Positions 22,285 to 32,669 of a DNA stretch of 63,136 nt are shown here, piece by piece. The stretch's first letter is position 1. Each line of letters opens with the position of its first letter. Where the stretch lies: contig CAMVHP010000002.1 of assembly GCA_947167315.1 (NCBI GenBank), positions 1-63,136 of the forward strand, written 5' to 3'. The notes below the pieces were generated by a model that was given only the letters and a program-made list of their open reading frames with translations, was not told the origin of the DNA and did not search any database. Position numbers and translations under genes: made by a program. The DNA is from RGIG8782 sp017475895 (lineage in GTDB: Bacteria; Pseudomonadota; Alphaproteobacteria; Rickettsiales; UBA1997).

Positions 22285-25200
22285 CTATAGATTATTATCT
22301 GCCACTAATCTGTATTTTTTCCATCTTCTGGAGATGTGGTTTTTCAAATCCTCAACAGCCTTAGCTGCATACTCTGGATTTGTTTTCTTTATGTAATTAT
22401 ATCTGGTTTCGGCATACAGATATGTTTCCAATAGATCAAGTTTTGGTTCTTTACTATCTATTTGTAAAGGATTTTTACCCTGTTCTATCAGTGCAGGATT
22501 ATATCTGTACAACATCCAAATACCACTTTCTATGGCATTCTTTTGTTGTGTAAAGCTTGCCTCCAGTGGAGCACCATGAGCTATACAAGATGCATAGGCA
22601 ATTACGATGGATGGACCATCATATTCTTCAGCCTCTTTTAGTGCCTTTAATGCCTGAGCTGGATTTGCTCTTATGGCTATTTGAGCTACATATACATTGT
22701 TGTAGGTCATAGCTATCGCACCAAGATCTTTCTTAAAGGTATTTTTACCGTTAACTGCGAATTTTGCAGATGCACCTAGGTTTGTTGCCTTTGATGCTTG
22801 ACCACCAGTGTTGGAGTAAACTTCTGTATCCATAACAAGTATGTTTACATTCTTACCGCTTGCTATGACGTGGTCTAGACCACCAAAGCCTATATCATAA
22901 GCCCAACCATCACCACCTACTATCCAAACACTTCTTTGTAGCATTACATCAATAATTGCTATTAGGTGTTGTGCTTCAAATCCTTTTTCTTTGGAAAGTT
23001 TTTCTTTAATGGTGTTAATTCTAGCCTTTTGTTCTTTAACTTCATTATCTGAAGTTTTTGTGGAATTGTCTATTGTGGCATTTACTAGGTCATCACCCAA
23101 AACACCTCTAAATTTTTCAAGTAACTCAATAGCTTCTGCTTTTTGTGTTTCTTGACTAATCTTAAATCCTAAACCAAATTCTGCATTATCCTCAAACAAT
23201 GAATTTGACCAAGCTGGACCACGACCTTCTTTATTTTTTGACCATGGTGTTGTTGGTAGGTTTCCTCCATAGATTGATGAACAACCGGTAGCATTAGCAA
23301 CAACCATTCTATCACCAAATAGCTTTGTAATCAATGACAGATAAGGAGTTTCGCCACAACCGGCACAGGCACCCGAGTATTTAAATAAAGAATCTTTGAA
23401 TTGAATATCTTTTACATTGCTTGGGTCTGTAACTTCATTACCTTTGAGAGTGTCAAAGAATTTTTTACTTGTCTTTTCGTCATCAATAACTTCGTATTTG
23501 TGTTTCATGCTTAAAGCCTGAACTGGACAAGCCATGGTACAGATGGTGCAGCCGGTACAGTCTTCCGGAGAAATTTGTATTGTGTATCTCTTTGTACCAG
23601 TTTTATCACCAATAACTTCCTTAAATTTGAAGCATGATGGAGCTTTATCGATTTGCTCTTTTGTATATTCTTTAGCTTCTAAACAGGAGTGTGGACAGGA
23701 CAAAACGCATTGACCACAGCCGATACATTTTGATTGATCCCATACGGCAATTTTATCTGCTATATCTCTCTTTTCGTACTTTGTGGTATCGGTTGGGAAA
23801 GTTCCATCCAATGACATTTCAGAAACTTTTATTGTCTCACCCTTGCCAGCTATCAGTCTTGCGGTAAAGTCTTTAACAAATTTCGGAGCATCACTAGGAA
23901 TTTTATTTTCCAATTCCAGCTTGCTTGTGACTTTTTTAGGATAGTTAACTTCAAACAGATGGCTTAAACTGTCATCAACAGCCTTCATGTTGTTATCAAC
24001 TATTTCTTGACCTTTTTTGCTGTATGTTTTAACTATAGCTTTTTTAATTTCATCAATAGCTTCATTTGGATCTATTACATTTGCCAATTTAAAGAAACAT
24101 GTTTGCATTATTGTATTAATTCTAGCACCCATGTGGGCTTTATCAGCAACTTCGTAGGCATCTATCACGTATAATTTTAGATTCTTGTCAATGATGGCTT
24201 CCTGAACTACTTTTGGTAATTGATTCCAAACTTCATCCTTTGAATAGTGTGTATTCAAAAGCAAAGTACCACCGTCTTTAATTCTTCCTAAAATATCTAT
24301 CTTAAATAGGAAATTAAATTGGTGACATCCTATAAAGTCTGCCTTTTGAACTAGGTAAGCGGATTCTATCTTGTTTTTACCAAATCTCAGGTGTGACTCT
24401 GTTATTGAACCAGACTTCTTTGAATCATAAACGAAGTATGCTTGACCATAGTATTCATCTCTATCACAAATGATTTTAATGGTGTTTTTATTAGCACCAA
24501 CGGTTCCATCACTTCCTAAACCAAAGAAAATAGCCTCTTTTACATCGTCTTTTTTAATAACAAAATCACTGCTATAATCTATGCTTAGGTGTGTTAAATC
24601 ATCATTTATACCAACAGTAAAGTGATTTTTGGGTTCCTTTTTGGATAGTTCATCAAATACACCCTTAACCATTGCTGGTGTAAATTCTTTCGATGATAAA
24701 CCGTATCTACCACCAACAACCTTTATGTTATTTCTACCACACTCAGCTAGAGCAGATACAACATCAAGATATAAAGGTTCACCAAGACTTCCTGGTTCTT
24801 TTGTTCTGTCTAAAACTGCTATGGTTTTGCAGCTGGCCGGAATTGCCTTTACAAAATCTTTTGCTGAAAATGGTCTGTATAATCTAACCTGTAAAACACC
24901 TAATTTTTCATTCTTGGATGCATCAATTACTTCTTTTATGGCTTGAACCCCAGAACCCATGATAACGATAACTTTTTCAGCGTCTTTTGCTCCGTAGTAG
25001 TCAAATAAATGGTATTGTCTACCTGTGTGTTTTGCTAATTTATCAAAATATTCCTGAACTATTGCTGGAACTTCGTTGTAGTTGGGATTAGAAACCTCTC
25101 GACCCTGAAAATATACATCTGGGTTTTGTGCTGTTCCTCTCATAACTGGTTCATCCGGCCTCAAAGCTCTGTTTCTGTGTTCAATTATGTATTTTTCCTC

Positions 25201-25791
25201 TATTAATGATTTAATGGTTTCGTCATCTATCAACTCTATTTTATTGATTTCGTGTGATGTTCTGAAACCATCAAAAAAGTTGATGAAAGGAACTCTTGAT
25301 TTTAATGTTGCCAAATGTGCCACTAAAGCTGTATCATGTGCCTCCTGAACTGAACCACTGGAGATCATGGCGAAACCACATTGTCTTACGGACATAACAT
25401 CCTGATGGTCACCAAAAATTGACAATCCTTGAGCAGCTAAACTTCTGGCGGCTATGTGCATAACGCAGGGAGTTAATTCACCTGCTATTTTGTACATATT
25501 TGGAATCATTAAAAGTAAACCCTGTGAACAGGTGAAGGTTGAAGCTAAACTTCCGGTTTGTAGAGCACCATGCATAGCACCAGCGGCACCACCTTCACTT
25601 TGCATTTCTGTTACGGTTGGCTTCAATCCAAAAATATTTTTATCACCTTTGGCACAAAATTGATCCGCTAACTCACCCATCGGTGATGATGGAGTTATAG
25701 GATAAATTGTGAAGACATCAGACATCTTGTAGGCTATCCTAGCTACTGCTTCGTTGCCATCCATTGGTAATTTGATTTTTTTGTCTGTCAT
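22285..25791 (-). CDS. nifJ: Pyruvate:ferredoxin (flavodoxin) oxidoreductase
   Basis: A single-chain PFOR that oxidises pyruvate with CoA to acetyl-CoA and CO2, reducing ferredoxin or flavodoxin. The 1168-residue product has all domains: the N-terminal pyrimidine-binding domain (YPITPSSPMGE), the gamma domain, and two 4Fe-4S motifs near residues 690-700 (CIGCGQCVLSCP) and 743-753 (CTGCTICTMACP). The C-terminal TPP domain has GCSSIYGG and GDGWAYDIG. ACAGCGETPY supplies further cluster Cys residues. I chose ATG 25791; the frame extends 75 bases upstream without support. The enzyme is oxygen-sensitive, which points to an anaerobic or microaerophilic lifestyle. Flavodoxins encoded in this window are possible acceptors. 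Confidence 0.97.
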   Translation of the reverse strand: MTDKKIKLPMDGNEAVARIAYKMSDVFTIYPITPSSPMGELADQFCAKGDKNIFGLKPTVTEMQSEGGAAGAMHGALQTGSLASTFTCSQGLLLMIPNMYKIAGELTPCVMHIAARSLAAQGLSIFGDHQDVMSVRQCGFAMISSGSVQEAHDTALVAHLATLKSRVPFINFFDGFRTSHEINKIELIDDETIKSLIEEKYIIEHRNRALRPDEPVMRGTAQNPDVYFQGREVSNPNYNEVPAIVQEYFDKLAKHTGRQYHLFDYYGAKDAEKVIVIMGSGVQAIKEVIDASKNEKLGVLQVRLYRPFSAKDFVKAIPASCKTIAVLDRTKEPGSLGEPLYLDVVSALAECGRNNIKVVGGRYGLSSKEFTPAMVKGVFDELSKKEPKNHFTVGINDDLTHLSIDYSSDFVIKKDDVKEAIFFGLGSDGTVGANKNTIKIICDRDEYYGQAYFVYDSKKSGSITESHLRFGKNKIESAYLVQKADFIGCHQFNFLFKIDILGRIKDGGTLLLNTHYSKDEVWNQLPKVVQEAIIDKNLKLYVIDAYEVADKAHMGARINTIMQTCFFKLANVIDPNEAIDEIKKAIVKTYSKKGQEIVDNNMKAVDDSLSHLFEVNYPKKVTSKLELENKIPSDAPKFVKDFTARLIAGKGETIKVSEMSLDGTFPTDTTKYEKRDIADKIAVWDQSKCIGCGQCVLSCPHSCLEAKEYTKEQIDKAPSCFKFKEVIGDKTGTKRYTIQISPEDCTGCTICTMACPVQALSMKHKYEVIDDEKTSKKFFDTLKGNEVTDPSNVKDIQFKDSLFKYSGACAGCGETPYLSLITKLFGDRMVVANATGCSSIYGGNLPTTPWSKNKEGRGPAWSNSLFEDNAEFGLGFKISQETQKAEAIELLEKFRGVLGDDLVNATIDNSTKTSDNEVKEQKARINTIKEKLSKEKGFEAQHLIAIIDVMLQRSVWIVGGDGWAYDIGFGGLDHVIASGKNVNILVMDTEVYSNTGGQASKATNLGASAKFAVNGKNTFKKDLGAIAMTYNNVYVAQIAIRANPAQALKALKEAEEYDGPSIVIAYASCIAHGAPLEASFTQQKNAIESGIWMLYRYNPALIEQGKNPLQIDSKEPKLDLLETYLYAETRYNYIKKTNPEYAAKAVEDLKNHISRRWKKYRLVADNNL

Positions 25792-25972
25792 TTTGCAAAA
25801 TGTTGTTAATAAAACGATTAATCGTTGTATATATCCTATTATTAAACCGTCGAAATATAATTTCAAGAGTTTTGATTGTAAAAATTATTTAAATTTAGCT
25901 ATTTCATAATTTTTATTATTGTTTTTTTAAAAAATATATTATAATAGAGAAAGATTAACAATAGGTTCTAGG

Positions 25973-27358
25973 ATGTCTAATACACATATTTTTGAAAAAA
26001 ACATACTTAAACAATATGATATAAGAGGAGTTGTCGGTAAGACAGTAAATGAAGTTGACGCATATTTTGTAGGAAAAAGCTACGGAACACTTTTAATAAG
26101 AAAATACAATAAACACAACTGTGTGGTTGGCTATGATGGCAGACACACATCTCCTGAATATGCAAAAAACGTAATAAAAGGACTGATGGAATGTGGAATT
26201 GACGTTGTAAACATAGGCTTAGTACCAACACCGGTGGTATATTTTGCGATACACCATCTAAAAAAGGATGCGGGAATTATAATTACAGCATCTCATAATC
26301 CACCGGAATATAATGGTTTTAAAATGCTAACGAATGAACAACCGGTTTTTGGTGAAGACGTACAACAACTTGGTGTATATGCTAAAAATGGAGATTTTGA
26401 AATTAAAGATGGCGCTAAGTGTGAGGAAAAAGATGTTAGAAATGATTACTTTGATTTCATAGCTAGTAGAATACACAGTGGTAAAAGAAAACTTAAAATT
26501 ATGTGGGATGCTGGAAATGGAGCTGTTGCTAGCATTTTAAAGGATATAGTTAAGAGGTTCCCTGGGGAACATATAACAATGTGCGATGTTGTGGATGGAA
26601 ATTTCCCAAATCACCACCCAGATCCATCAATAGAAAAAAATATGGAGATGTTAAAAAGTGCCGTGGTAAAAAACAACTGTGATTTTGGAGTAGGTTTTGA
26701 TGGCGACGGTGATAGAATAGGTGTTGTGGATAGTGAAGGTTTTCTACTGTATGGGGATCAACTGTTGGCGATTTTGGCAAGAGACTTTCTAAAGGATAAC
26801 CCAGGTGAAAAGGTAATGTCAGAGGTCAAAGCAAGTAAAGTGTTGTATGATGATGTAAAGGCACATGGTGGTGTTGGTGTTATGTGGAAAGCTGGACATT
26901 CCGCTCAAAAGTCAAAGATGACAAGTGATAACATAAAACTTGCTGGAGAAACAAGTGGACACATGTATTTTGGTGACAACCATAACTATGATGATGCCAT
27001 GTATGCTGCAGTAAAGTTGATGAGTTTTGTATCTAATAGTGATAAAACAATAGCAGAAATCAGAAAATCTTTTCCAAAAACATATTCCACAAGCGAAATA
27101 AGAGTTGAGGTTGGGGATGATAGAAAGTTTGAAATTATCAAAGAGATAGTCGAAAGAATGAAAAAAGACGGTAGAACTTTCGTGGATGTTGATGGAATAA
27201 GGGTTGAGACTAAGGATGGCTGGTGGTTGGCTAGAGGTTCAAATACTCAACCTGATATAACCACAAGATGCGAAGCCTTGGCAGCGGAAGGATTAGAGGA
27301 ATGTAAAAATGATTTAAGGAAACAACTGAACCTCAGCGGTTGTGATATAGTTTTCTAG
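25973..27358 (+). CDS. Phosphomannomutase/phosphoglucomutase
   Basis: An alpha-D-phosphohexomutase of 461 residues, interconverting hexose 1- and 6-phosphates for glycolysis and for sugar-nucleotide precursors of lipopolysaccharide. The phosphoserine loop TASHNPPEYNG (S107), the metal-binding loop DGDGDRIG and the sugar-binding loop GETSGHMYF are present, and TRCEALAAEG lies in the C-terminal phosphate-binding domain. The length and the KQYDIRGVVG opening fit the bifunctional PMM/PGM group (AlgC/ManB-like), but specificity for mannose or glucose cannot be fixed by reading. Start ATG 25973. A terminator follows. Confidence 0.92.
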   Translation: MSNTHIFEKNILKQYDIRGVVGKTVNEVDAYFVGKSYGTLLIRKYNKHNCVVGYDGRHTSPEYAKNVIKGLMECGIDVVNIGLVPTPVVYFAIHHLKKDAGIIITASHNPPEYNGFKMLTNEQPVFGEDVQQLGVYAKNGDFEIKDGAKCEEKDVRNDYFDFIASRIHSGKRKLKIMWDAGNGAVASILKDIVKRFPGEHITMCDVVDGNFPNHHPDPSIEKNMEMLKSAVVKNNCDFGVGFDGDGDRIGVVDSEGFLLYGDQLLAILARDFLKDNPGEKVMSEVKASKVLYDDVKAHGGVGVMWKAGHSAQKSKMTSDNIKLAGETSGHMYFGDNHNYDDAMYAAVKLMSFVSNSDKTIAEIRKSFPKTYSTSEIRVEVGDDRKFEIIKEIVERMKKDGRTFVDVDGIRVETKDGWWLARGSNTQPDITTRCEALAAEGLEECKNDLRKQLNLSGCDIVF

Positions 27359-27369
27359 CGATTGATATT

Positions 27370-27400
27370 AGCAGTAAAGATATTTTCTTTACTGCTTTTA
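27370..27400 (+). terminator. Rho-independent terminator
   Basis: AGCAGTAAAG (27370-27379) pairs perfectly with CTTTACTGCT (27387-27396), followed by a short T run, 11 bases after the phosphohexomutase stop. Confidence 0.8.
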
Positions 27401-27482
27401 AAATTACTTTGCAGGTAATATAAATACATTCAAGTTTAGAGATCTGTAGATGATATAAATAAAAACAAAGGACTATAGGGTC

Positions 27483-28166
27483 ATGGAGCAAAGTGGATGG
27501 TTAAATGTAAATAAACCCGTAAACTATACATCAACAAAGGTTGTTGCCATTATAAAACGTATAACAAAAGCAAAGAAAGTTGGACACGGTGGAACACTAG
27601 ATCCATTGGCAAGTGGAGTACTGCCAATTTGTATAAATAAGGCAACAAAACAGGTTGAATCAATGATGAACCACAGTAAAACATATCTTTTTCACCTGAC
27701 ATTTGGCGAACTGAGAGATACAGGTGATGCGGAGGGTGTTATTTTAGAAAAAAATGACTTTGTGCCAACTGTTGACGATATTAAAAACGTTTTGCCTAGT
27801 TTTGTTGGAACTATAAAACAGACTCCTCCAGTTTACTCCGCCATAAAAGTTGAAGGAAAGAGGGCTTGTGATTTGGTTAGAGATGGTAAAAAGGTTGAAT
27901 TGGAAGCCAGAGATATAGTTATAAATGATTTGCAATTTAATGGTTTTGTTGAGGATAAAACTGCGGAATTTGTGGTGGATTGCGGAAGAGGATGTTACGT
28001 TAGAAGTTTAGGTGTTGATATTGCTAAAAGTCTTGGTGCTGTGGCTTATGTCTCTAAAATAATCAGAAGCAGGGTTGGTAACTTTAGAATTGAAAATGCT
28101 ATAAATATTGAAGATTTAAATAACGACGCCTATGAAGTGTTACTAAACAATTTGATTACGGTTTGA
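27483..28166 (+). CDS. truB: tRNA pseudouridine(55) synthase
   Basis: Makes pseudouridine 55 in the T-loop of tRNAs. The 227-residue product has the catalytic loop GHGGTLDPLASG with D40 as nucleophile, the WLNVNKP start, and the KTPPVYSAIKVEGKRA-type segment (here KQTPPVYSAIKVEGKRA). CGRGCYVRSLGVDI is the C-terminal signature. It is shorter than E. coli TruB and lacks the long C-terminal extension, as is common in compact genomes. It is not beside rpsO or rbfA as in many bacteria. Confidence 0.96.
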   Translation: MEQSGWLNVNKPVNYTSTKVVAIIKRITKAKKVGHGGTLDPLASGVLPICINKATKQVESMMNHSKTYLFHLTFGELRDTGDAEGVILEKNDFVPTVDDIKNVLPSFVGTIKQTPPVYSAIKVEGKRACDLVRDGKKVELEARDIVINDLQFNGFVEDKTAEFVVDCGRGCYVRSLGVDIAKSLGAVAYVSKIIRSRVGNFRIENAINIEDLNNDAYEVLLNNLITV

Positions 28167-28191
28167 GTAACATATCATCAATAAATTTCCA

Positions 28192-28219
28192 TTGCTTTTT
28201 TATAAGATATCAATATAAT
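28192..28219 (+). promoter_or_regulatory. Sigma-70-type promoter
   Basis: TTGCTT (28192-28197) and TATAAT (28214-28219) are 16 bases apart, 27 bases before the ATG at 28247. Confidence 0.55.
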
Positions 28220-28246
28220 TTAGAACCGTAAAACAATAAATTAATA

Positions 28247-29107
28247 ATGCCAAAAAAACACATAGACTTTACAGATTATTTCTTGTCTCACACAAGAATG
28301 GTTCAGGATGGCATGATGGTATTGGAAAACAATATTGATAAATTAGAAGAGATTATAAATGTAAAGGACTTTGATTTATTTAAGAGATCAATGGCTCATG
28401 ACACAGATAAATTAACTAAAGGATTAATAGAAAACTACATTAAAATAAGTGAATATCATTACAACAAGCGAAATAATTTACCTAATAACATTGACATAAA
28501 TAGAATTTTAGACAAAAGGGAAAAACACTACAGTAACCAAAGACATCATTTTTATATGAATAGCATAGAGCCAAATGATGTTGATATATGTGAAATGTGT
28601 TGTGATGTAAATGCTGTTGCCATAAAATCGAATGAAAAAGATAATATGGTTTATTTTAATGATGTTATGATACATGAGTATCCGAAAATATTAAAATACA
28701 AAGATAAGATATTAACCATATTGAGCATTTTGCAACAGGAAAATAACGATGTAAATACTGATAAGTCAAGATTTATGACCACCGTAGTTACTACATTAAG
28801 AAAAATACAGGATAATAGGTTAACACTAGAAAAGAATTTTGATTTGTTGAGTGATCCTTTTGAGGAATGGAGTTTATTTAGGGATGGTTTTAAATTGGAT
28901 GTGGATAATATCAATAAAAATATAAACAGTGATACAAACGACTTTGAAGGTACCTACAACAACGTATTAAACTACTATTATGAGAATGGTAAAAACAAAT
29001 ATGAGTTGTACTGTGAAGCCTTTGCTAATGAATATTTATATAATAAATATAAAGACAACGACGGTTTTAATGATGAAATTAAGCTAATGCAAAAGCTATT
29101 GGGTTAA
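28247..29107 (+). CDS. Hypothetical protein, DUF5662-like N-terminal half
   Basis: The 286-residue soluble protein begins with a His/Asp-rich helical region: HTRMVQDGM at about 15, MAHDTDKLTKG near 49-58 and HYSNQRHHFYMN near 88-99. The spacing of these resembles DUF5662-type proteins, in which H-x-x-V...HD-x-SKF...H...NRHH is seen and an HD-like metal site is suspected. The remaining 150 residues are helical and unassigned. It has its own promoter and converges with recJ, overlapping its stop by 4 bases. No signal peptide is present. Confidence 0.6.
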   Translation: MPKKHIDFTDYFLSHTRMVQDGMMVLENNIDKLEEIINVKDFDLFKRSMAHDTDKLTKGLIENYIKISEYHYNKRNNLPNNIDINRILDKREKHYSNQRHHFYMNSIEPNDVDICEMCCDVNAVAIKSNEKDNMVYFNDVMIHEYPKILKYKDKILTILSILQQENNDVNTDKSRFMTTVVTTLRKIQDNRLTLEKNFDLLSDPFEEWSLFRDGFKLDVDNINKNINSDTNDFEGTYNNVLNYYYENGKNKYELYCEAFANEYLYNKYKDNDGFNDEIKLMQKLLG

Positions 29108-30888
29108 TGTAAAATTACATCCTCCACTATAAACTGAATGTTGTTTAAATTCATCCATTTGTTTATGGATAATGTGCCTATTAGATCACATTTTGTTCCA
29201 ACTTTTTCCAATACATTTAGAATTGTGTCACTCTCACCTATTCTAAATATATTTACTATCAAACTATTTTGTACACTTGTAATTCCATCGTGTCCGACTA
29301 TACATCTTAAGTGTTCCTTATTTCTACCAAATTTCTTTTTACTAATAACAACCACATCCTTTAAGATAATTACTGGTTTAGTATTATCTGTTCCGAATGG
29401 ACCAAGATTTTCCAGTTCAGTCACAAGTTTATCATTAATGGCATTACAATCCAACAGTAAATCAGCATATTTTTCATTTTTTTGTAGATATATTTCCAAT
29501 TTTGGTTTTATGTTATCCTCCATAAATTTTTTGATTTCATCAAGTTTTTCTACATCAAAGGTGAAACCGCCGGCCATCGCATGACCACCACCACTCAGAA
29601 GTAAATTTTGTTCCTTTGCCTTTATTATAACTGATCCAATATCTATACTTTTATCCACTGATCTGCAGGAAGCCTTTCCAACTTTATTGTCCATAGATAG
29701 TACAAAAACCGGCCTATTGTATTTATCTTTTATTCTTGAAGCTATTATTCCTATTACACCCTCATGCCAATTATCACCGTGGATAAATATAACGGTATCG
29801 TTATACAACTTGTTTTTTTCTATTTTTTCTATTGCCTTAGTTAGTATATCTTTTTCAATTATTTGTCTTTCCACATTGAATTTATTTAGCTGTTCTGCTA
29901 AGTATTTTGCTTCATATTTATTTTCACAGGATAAAAGTTTATTTCCTATACTAACGTCTCCAACTCTGCCACAGGCATTTATTCTTGGTCCCAAAACATA
30001 GCCCAAATGGTATGTGTCATTGACTTCCTTAAGTTCCATCAGATCCGATAGAACAGCGAGTCCGACATTGGTTCTTTGTTTAAATACTTCTAATCCCTGC
30101 TTCACAAATGCTCGATTTATGTTTACCAGAGGCATAACATCACACACCGTACCCAATGCCACTAAGTCTAAGTAATATAATAAGTTTTTTTCCCTCAGAT
30201 TATGTTCTTCATAGTAATGTTTATTCCTTAGATATGTATTTAATGCTATACATACTATGAAGGCAACGCCAACTCCAGCTAAATATTTATATTCAGATTC
30301 TTCATCCAATCTATTTGGATTTACAACAGCTTTTGCTCTGGGTATTTCCACTGGACCAAGATGGTGATCTGTTATCACAACGTCAATACCTATACTGTTG
30401 GCAAATTCAACAGCGTCATAGGATGATATACCACAGTCAACTGTAATTATTAGCTCAACATTTTTTTCCTTTAGTTTTTCTATGGCTTGCTCATTCAAGC
30501 CATAGCCGTCTTCTATTCTGTCGGGAACATATACTTCAACGTCTATCTGTAGATTTCTAAAAAATTTAACCATTAGAGCGGTTGCTGTAGCTCCGTCCAC
30601 ATCATAATCACCAAAAATACATATTTTTTTGTGTTTAACTATTGCATCATATATTACAACAACAGCTTTTTCCATGTCCAACAGATGATATGGATCTTTC
30701 ATTAGGTTTTTTATTTTTGGATCTAGGTAGTTGCCTACATCCTCTAAATTTATATTTTTTATTGCCAATAGACGACTCACAACTTCAGAAACATTAAATT
30801 TTTGAAAAATTGTTAGTGCTTTTTTATCGTCGTACTCCTTTATGTTCCAAAAATAGCCGTTTACTGACTTTTTGTCTTTAAATTTCAT
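29104..30888 (-). CDS. recJ: Single-stranded-DNA-specific exonuclease RecJ
   Basis: A 5'-3' single-strand DNA exonuclease of the DHH phosphoesterase family, acting in recombination and mismatch repair. The product has 594 residues. The motifs FGDYDVDGATATAL, TVDCGISS and TDHHLGPVE (the DHH signature) supply the manganese site. The DHHA1 substrate-binding domain has SGGGHAMAGGFT, and a C-terminal OB domain follows. Start ATG 30886-30888. The end overlaps the convergent hypothetical gene by 4 bases. Confidence 0.96.
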   Translation of the reverse strand: MKFKDKKSVNGYFWNIKEYDDKKALTIFQKFNVSEVVSRLLAIKNINLEDVGNYLDPKIKNLMKDPYHLLDMEKAVVVIYDAIVKHKKICIFGDYDVDGATATALMVKFFRNLQIDVEVYVPDRIEDGYGLNEQAIEKLKEKNVELIITVDCGISSYDAVEFANSIGIDVVITDHHLGPVEIPRAKAVVNPNRLDEESEYKYLAGVGVAFIVCIALNTYLRNKHYYEEHNLREKNLLYYLDLVALGTVCDVMPLVNINRAFVKQGLEVFKQRTNVGLAVLSDLMELKEVNDTYHLGYVLGPRINACGRVGDVSIGNKLLSCENKYEAKYLAEQLNKFNVERQIIEKDILTKAIEKIEKNKLYNDTVIFIHGDNWHEGVIGIIASRIKDKYNRPVFVLSMDNKVGKASCRSVDKSIDIGSVIIKAKEQNLLLSGGGHAMAGGFTFDVEKLDEIKKFMEDNIKPKLEIYLQKNEKYADLLLDCNAINDKLVTELENLGPFGTDNTKPVIILKDVVVISKKKFGRNKEHLRCIVGHDGITSVQNSLIVNIFRIGESDTILNVLEKVGTKCDLIGTLSINKWMNLNNIQFIVEDVILH

Positions 30889-30967
30889 GCAAAACTATAC
30901 ATTTGTTACCGTAATGATAAGTTAGTATAAAAAAAAATCAAGAAATAATTGATTGAGTATTATTTCA

Positions 30968-30995
30968 TTGACAAAATAAAACTGTAGTATATCAT
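30968..30995 (+). promoter_or_regulatory. Sigma-70-type promoter
   Basis: TTGACA (30968-30973) and TATCAT (30990-30995), 16-base spacer, 25 bases upstream of the ATG at 31020. Confidence 0.6.
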
Positions 30996-31019
30996 CCGGT
31001 TAGATTATTGATTGTAATT

Positions 31020-31856
31020 ATGAAACTGCAAATTTTCAAAAATATTTTTAAAAGTCTACTGTTTTTTTTAAAACATATTCTACTTTTTGTAATACTAAAT
31101 AGTATTTTATATTATTTGTTTAATTCATTTTTTTATGGTATATTGAACAATTTTTTTGGTGCACAACTAAATACAAGGATAGGTAATGATTATATAACGT
31201 CATCGGTCATATTTTACATTTTTTTAATGATAACAAAAATAATAATAAAACTTTCATTTTATACAATAGCTATAAATAATGATATTGAAGATATAGGAAA
31301 TGACATAACAATATATTTAGGTGATTTTGTTAGCAATATTTTGTATATTTTTTTGTCTGGATATACTTTTGTGATATTTGGAGTTATTCTTGTAATAATA
31401 CCAATACTGCCACCATTTTACCTAAATTTCTGTTGTTTCTTTATGATGTATACCATTTCCAAAAGAAAATCTGGTTCTGATGAGAGGTATAAAGCGGTGG
31501 AAGCTATCTCTAAAAGTTTTTCGATAACAAACGGTAGTAGAATTAAAATAATGTTTTTTAATACAATAATTATGGTATCGTGTGTTTTAGGTATATATTT
31601 TATGCCGGAACGAGTTGTGGTACATGGTTTGGATATTTCTTATATATTGGAATTACTAATTGTTGACTTTTTGTTGGTGTACATAATAAGAACAGGTTTT
31701 GATTTGGATAAAATTGAAAACGATAAGGTTGATCAAATTATTAATAAGGAGCTTAATAATAGTATGGATATGTTAGCGGCTACTACTAACGCTAAAATTG
31801 GTAAAACTCTATTAAAGGCGGATAATTTAGCAAAGGTCAAGAAAAAGCGTAAATAA
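31020..31856 (+). CDS. Hypothetical polytopic membrane protein
   Basis: The 278-residue product has hydrophobic segments at about 8-40, 57-80, 97-120, 123-145, 180-198 and 205-222. A basic cytoplasmic tail follows, ending in a KVKKKRK cluster. No family is recognised. The layout resembles YciC-type or other uncharacterised six-helix proteins, but I see no diagnostic motif. It ends 15 bases before tatD and shares its transcript. The ATG at 31020 is chosen; the frame is open a little further upstream without a usual start codon. Confidence 0.6.
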   Translation: MKLQIFKNIFKSLLFFLKHILLFVILNSILYYLFNSFFYGILNNFFGAQLNTRIGNDYITSSVIFYIFLMITKIIIKLSFYTIAINNDIEDIGNDITIYLGDFVSNILYIFLSGYTFVIFGVILVIIPILPPFYLNFCCFFMMYTISKRKSGSDERYKAVEAISKSFSITNGSRIKIMFFNTIIMVSCVLGIYFMPERVVVHGLDISYILELLIVDFLLVYIIRTGFDLDKIENDKVDQIINKELNNSMDMLAATTNAKIGKTLLKADNLAKVKKKRK

Positions 31857-31871
31857 GAGGAGAAAAATAAA

Positions 31872-32669
31872 ATGTTTGATTTTCTTATTGACAGTCACTG
31901 TCATTTTAAACTGATGGAGGAGGAGGGGCTAGCTATTGAAGATGTTGTGAATTTAGCGAAAAAAAATGGAATAAAGGTTTTAAATAACATCTGCACTAAA
32001 ATTGATGAAGTGGAAGAAGTGATACAAATGTCAAGTTTGTATGATAATGTTTTTTGTAGTGTTGGTCATCATCCGGAGGAGGTGAATAATAAAGTGGCAA
32101 CCTCTGACGAACTGCTTGTATATACAAACAATCCAAAGGTTGTTGCCATAGGTGAGAGTGGTTTAGATTATCACTATGATGGCTATGATAAGAGTAAGCA
32201 AAAACAAAATTTTGAGGCACACATAGAGACTTCAAGAAAATCGCATTTACCACTGGTTATACATTCCAGAGATGCTGATTCAGATATGATCGATATTCTG
32301 AAAAGCGAAATGAAAAATGGTGCTTTTGAATTTGTGTTGCACTGTTTTTCTTCGGGTAAAGAATTGGCATATACGGGACTTGATTTAGGTGGATATATAT
32401 CTTTTTCTGGTATTGTTACATTCGGAAAGGCTACAGATTTACAAAATATAGCCAGAACTGTACCCATAAATAGGATAATTGTAGAGACTGATTCGCCGTT
32501 TTTGGTACCAACACCATTTAGAGGAAAGGTGAAGGTAAATCAGCCGATGTATGTTAAAAATACTGCAGAATTTTTAGCTTCCCTGTTTGGTATAGATTTT
32601 CTTGATGTTTGTGATATTACCACAAATAATTGTTTAAGATTATTTAGTAAAATGAAAATTAGTCAATAA
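31872..32669 (+). CDS. tatD: TatD-family metal-dependent deoxyribonuclease
   Basis: A TIM-barrel metallohydrolase of the TatD/YcfH family, 265 residues; characterised members are 3'-5' DNases or D-aminoacyl-tRNA deacylase-like. All metal-site motifs are intact: IDSHCHF near 6-12, GESGLDYHYD near 96, VIHSRDA near 134, HCFSSG near 157 and ETDSPFLVP near 205. The start is preceded by AGAGGAG. It converges with trmB, overlapping its end by 11 bases. Confidence 0.93.
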   Translation: MFDFLIDSHCHFKLMEEEGLAIEDVVNLAKKNGIKVLNNICTKIDEVEEVIQMSSLYDNVFCSVGHHPEEVNNKVATSDELLVYTNNPKVVAIGESGLDYHYDGYDKSKQKQNFEAHIETSRKSHLPLVIHSRDADSDMIDILKSEMKNGAFEFVLHCFSSGKELAYTGLDLGGYISFSGIVTFGKATDLQNIARTVPINRIIVETDSPFLVPTPFRGKVKVNQPMYVKNTAEFLASLFGIDFLDVCDITTNNCLRLFSKMKISQ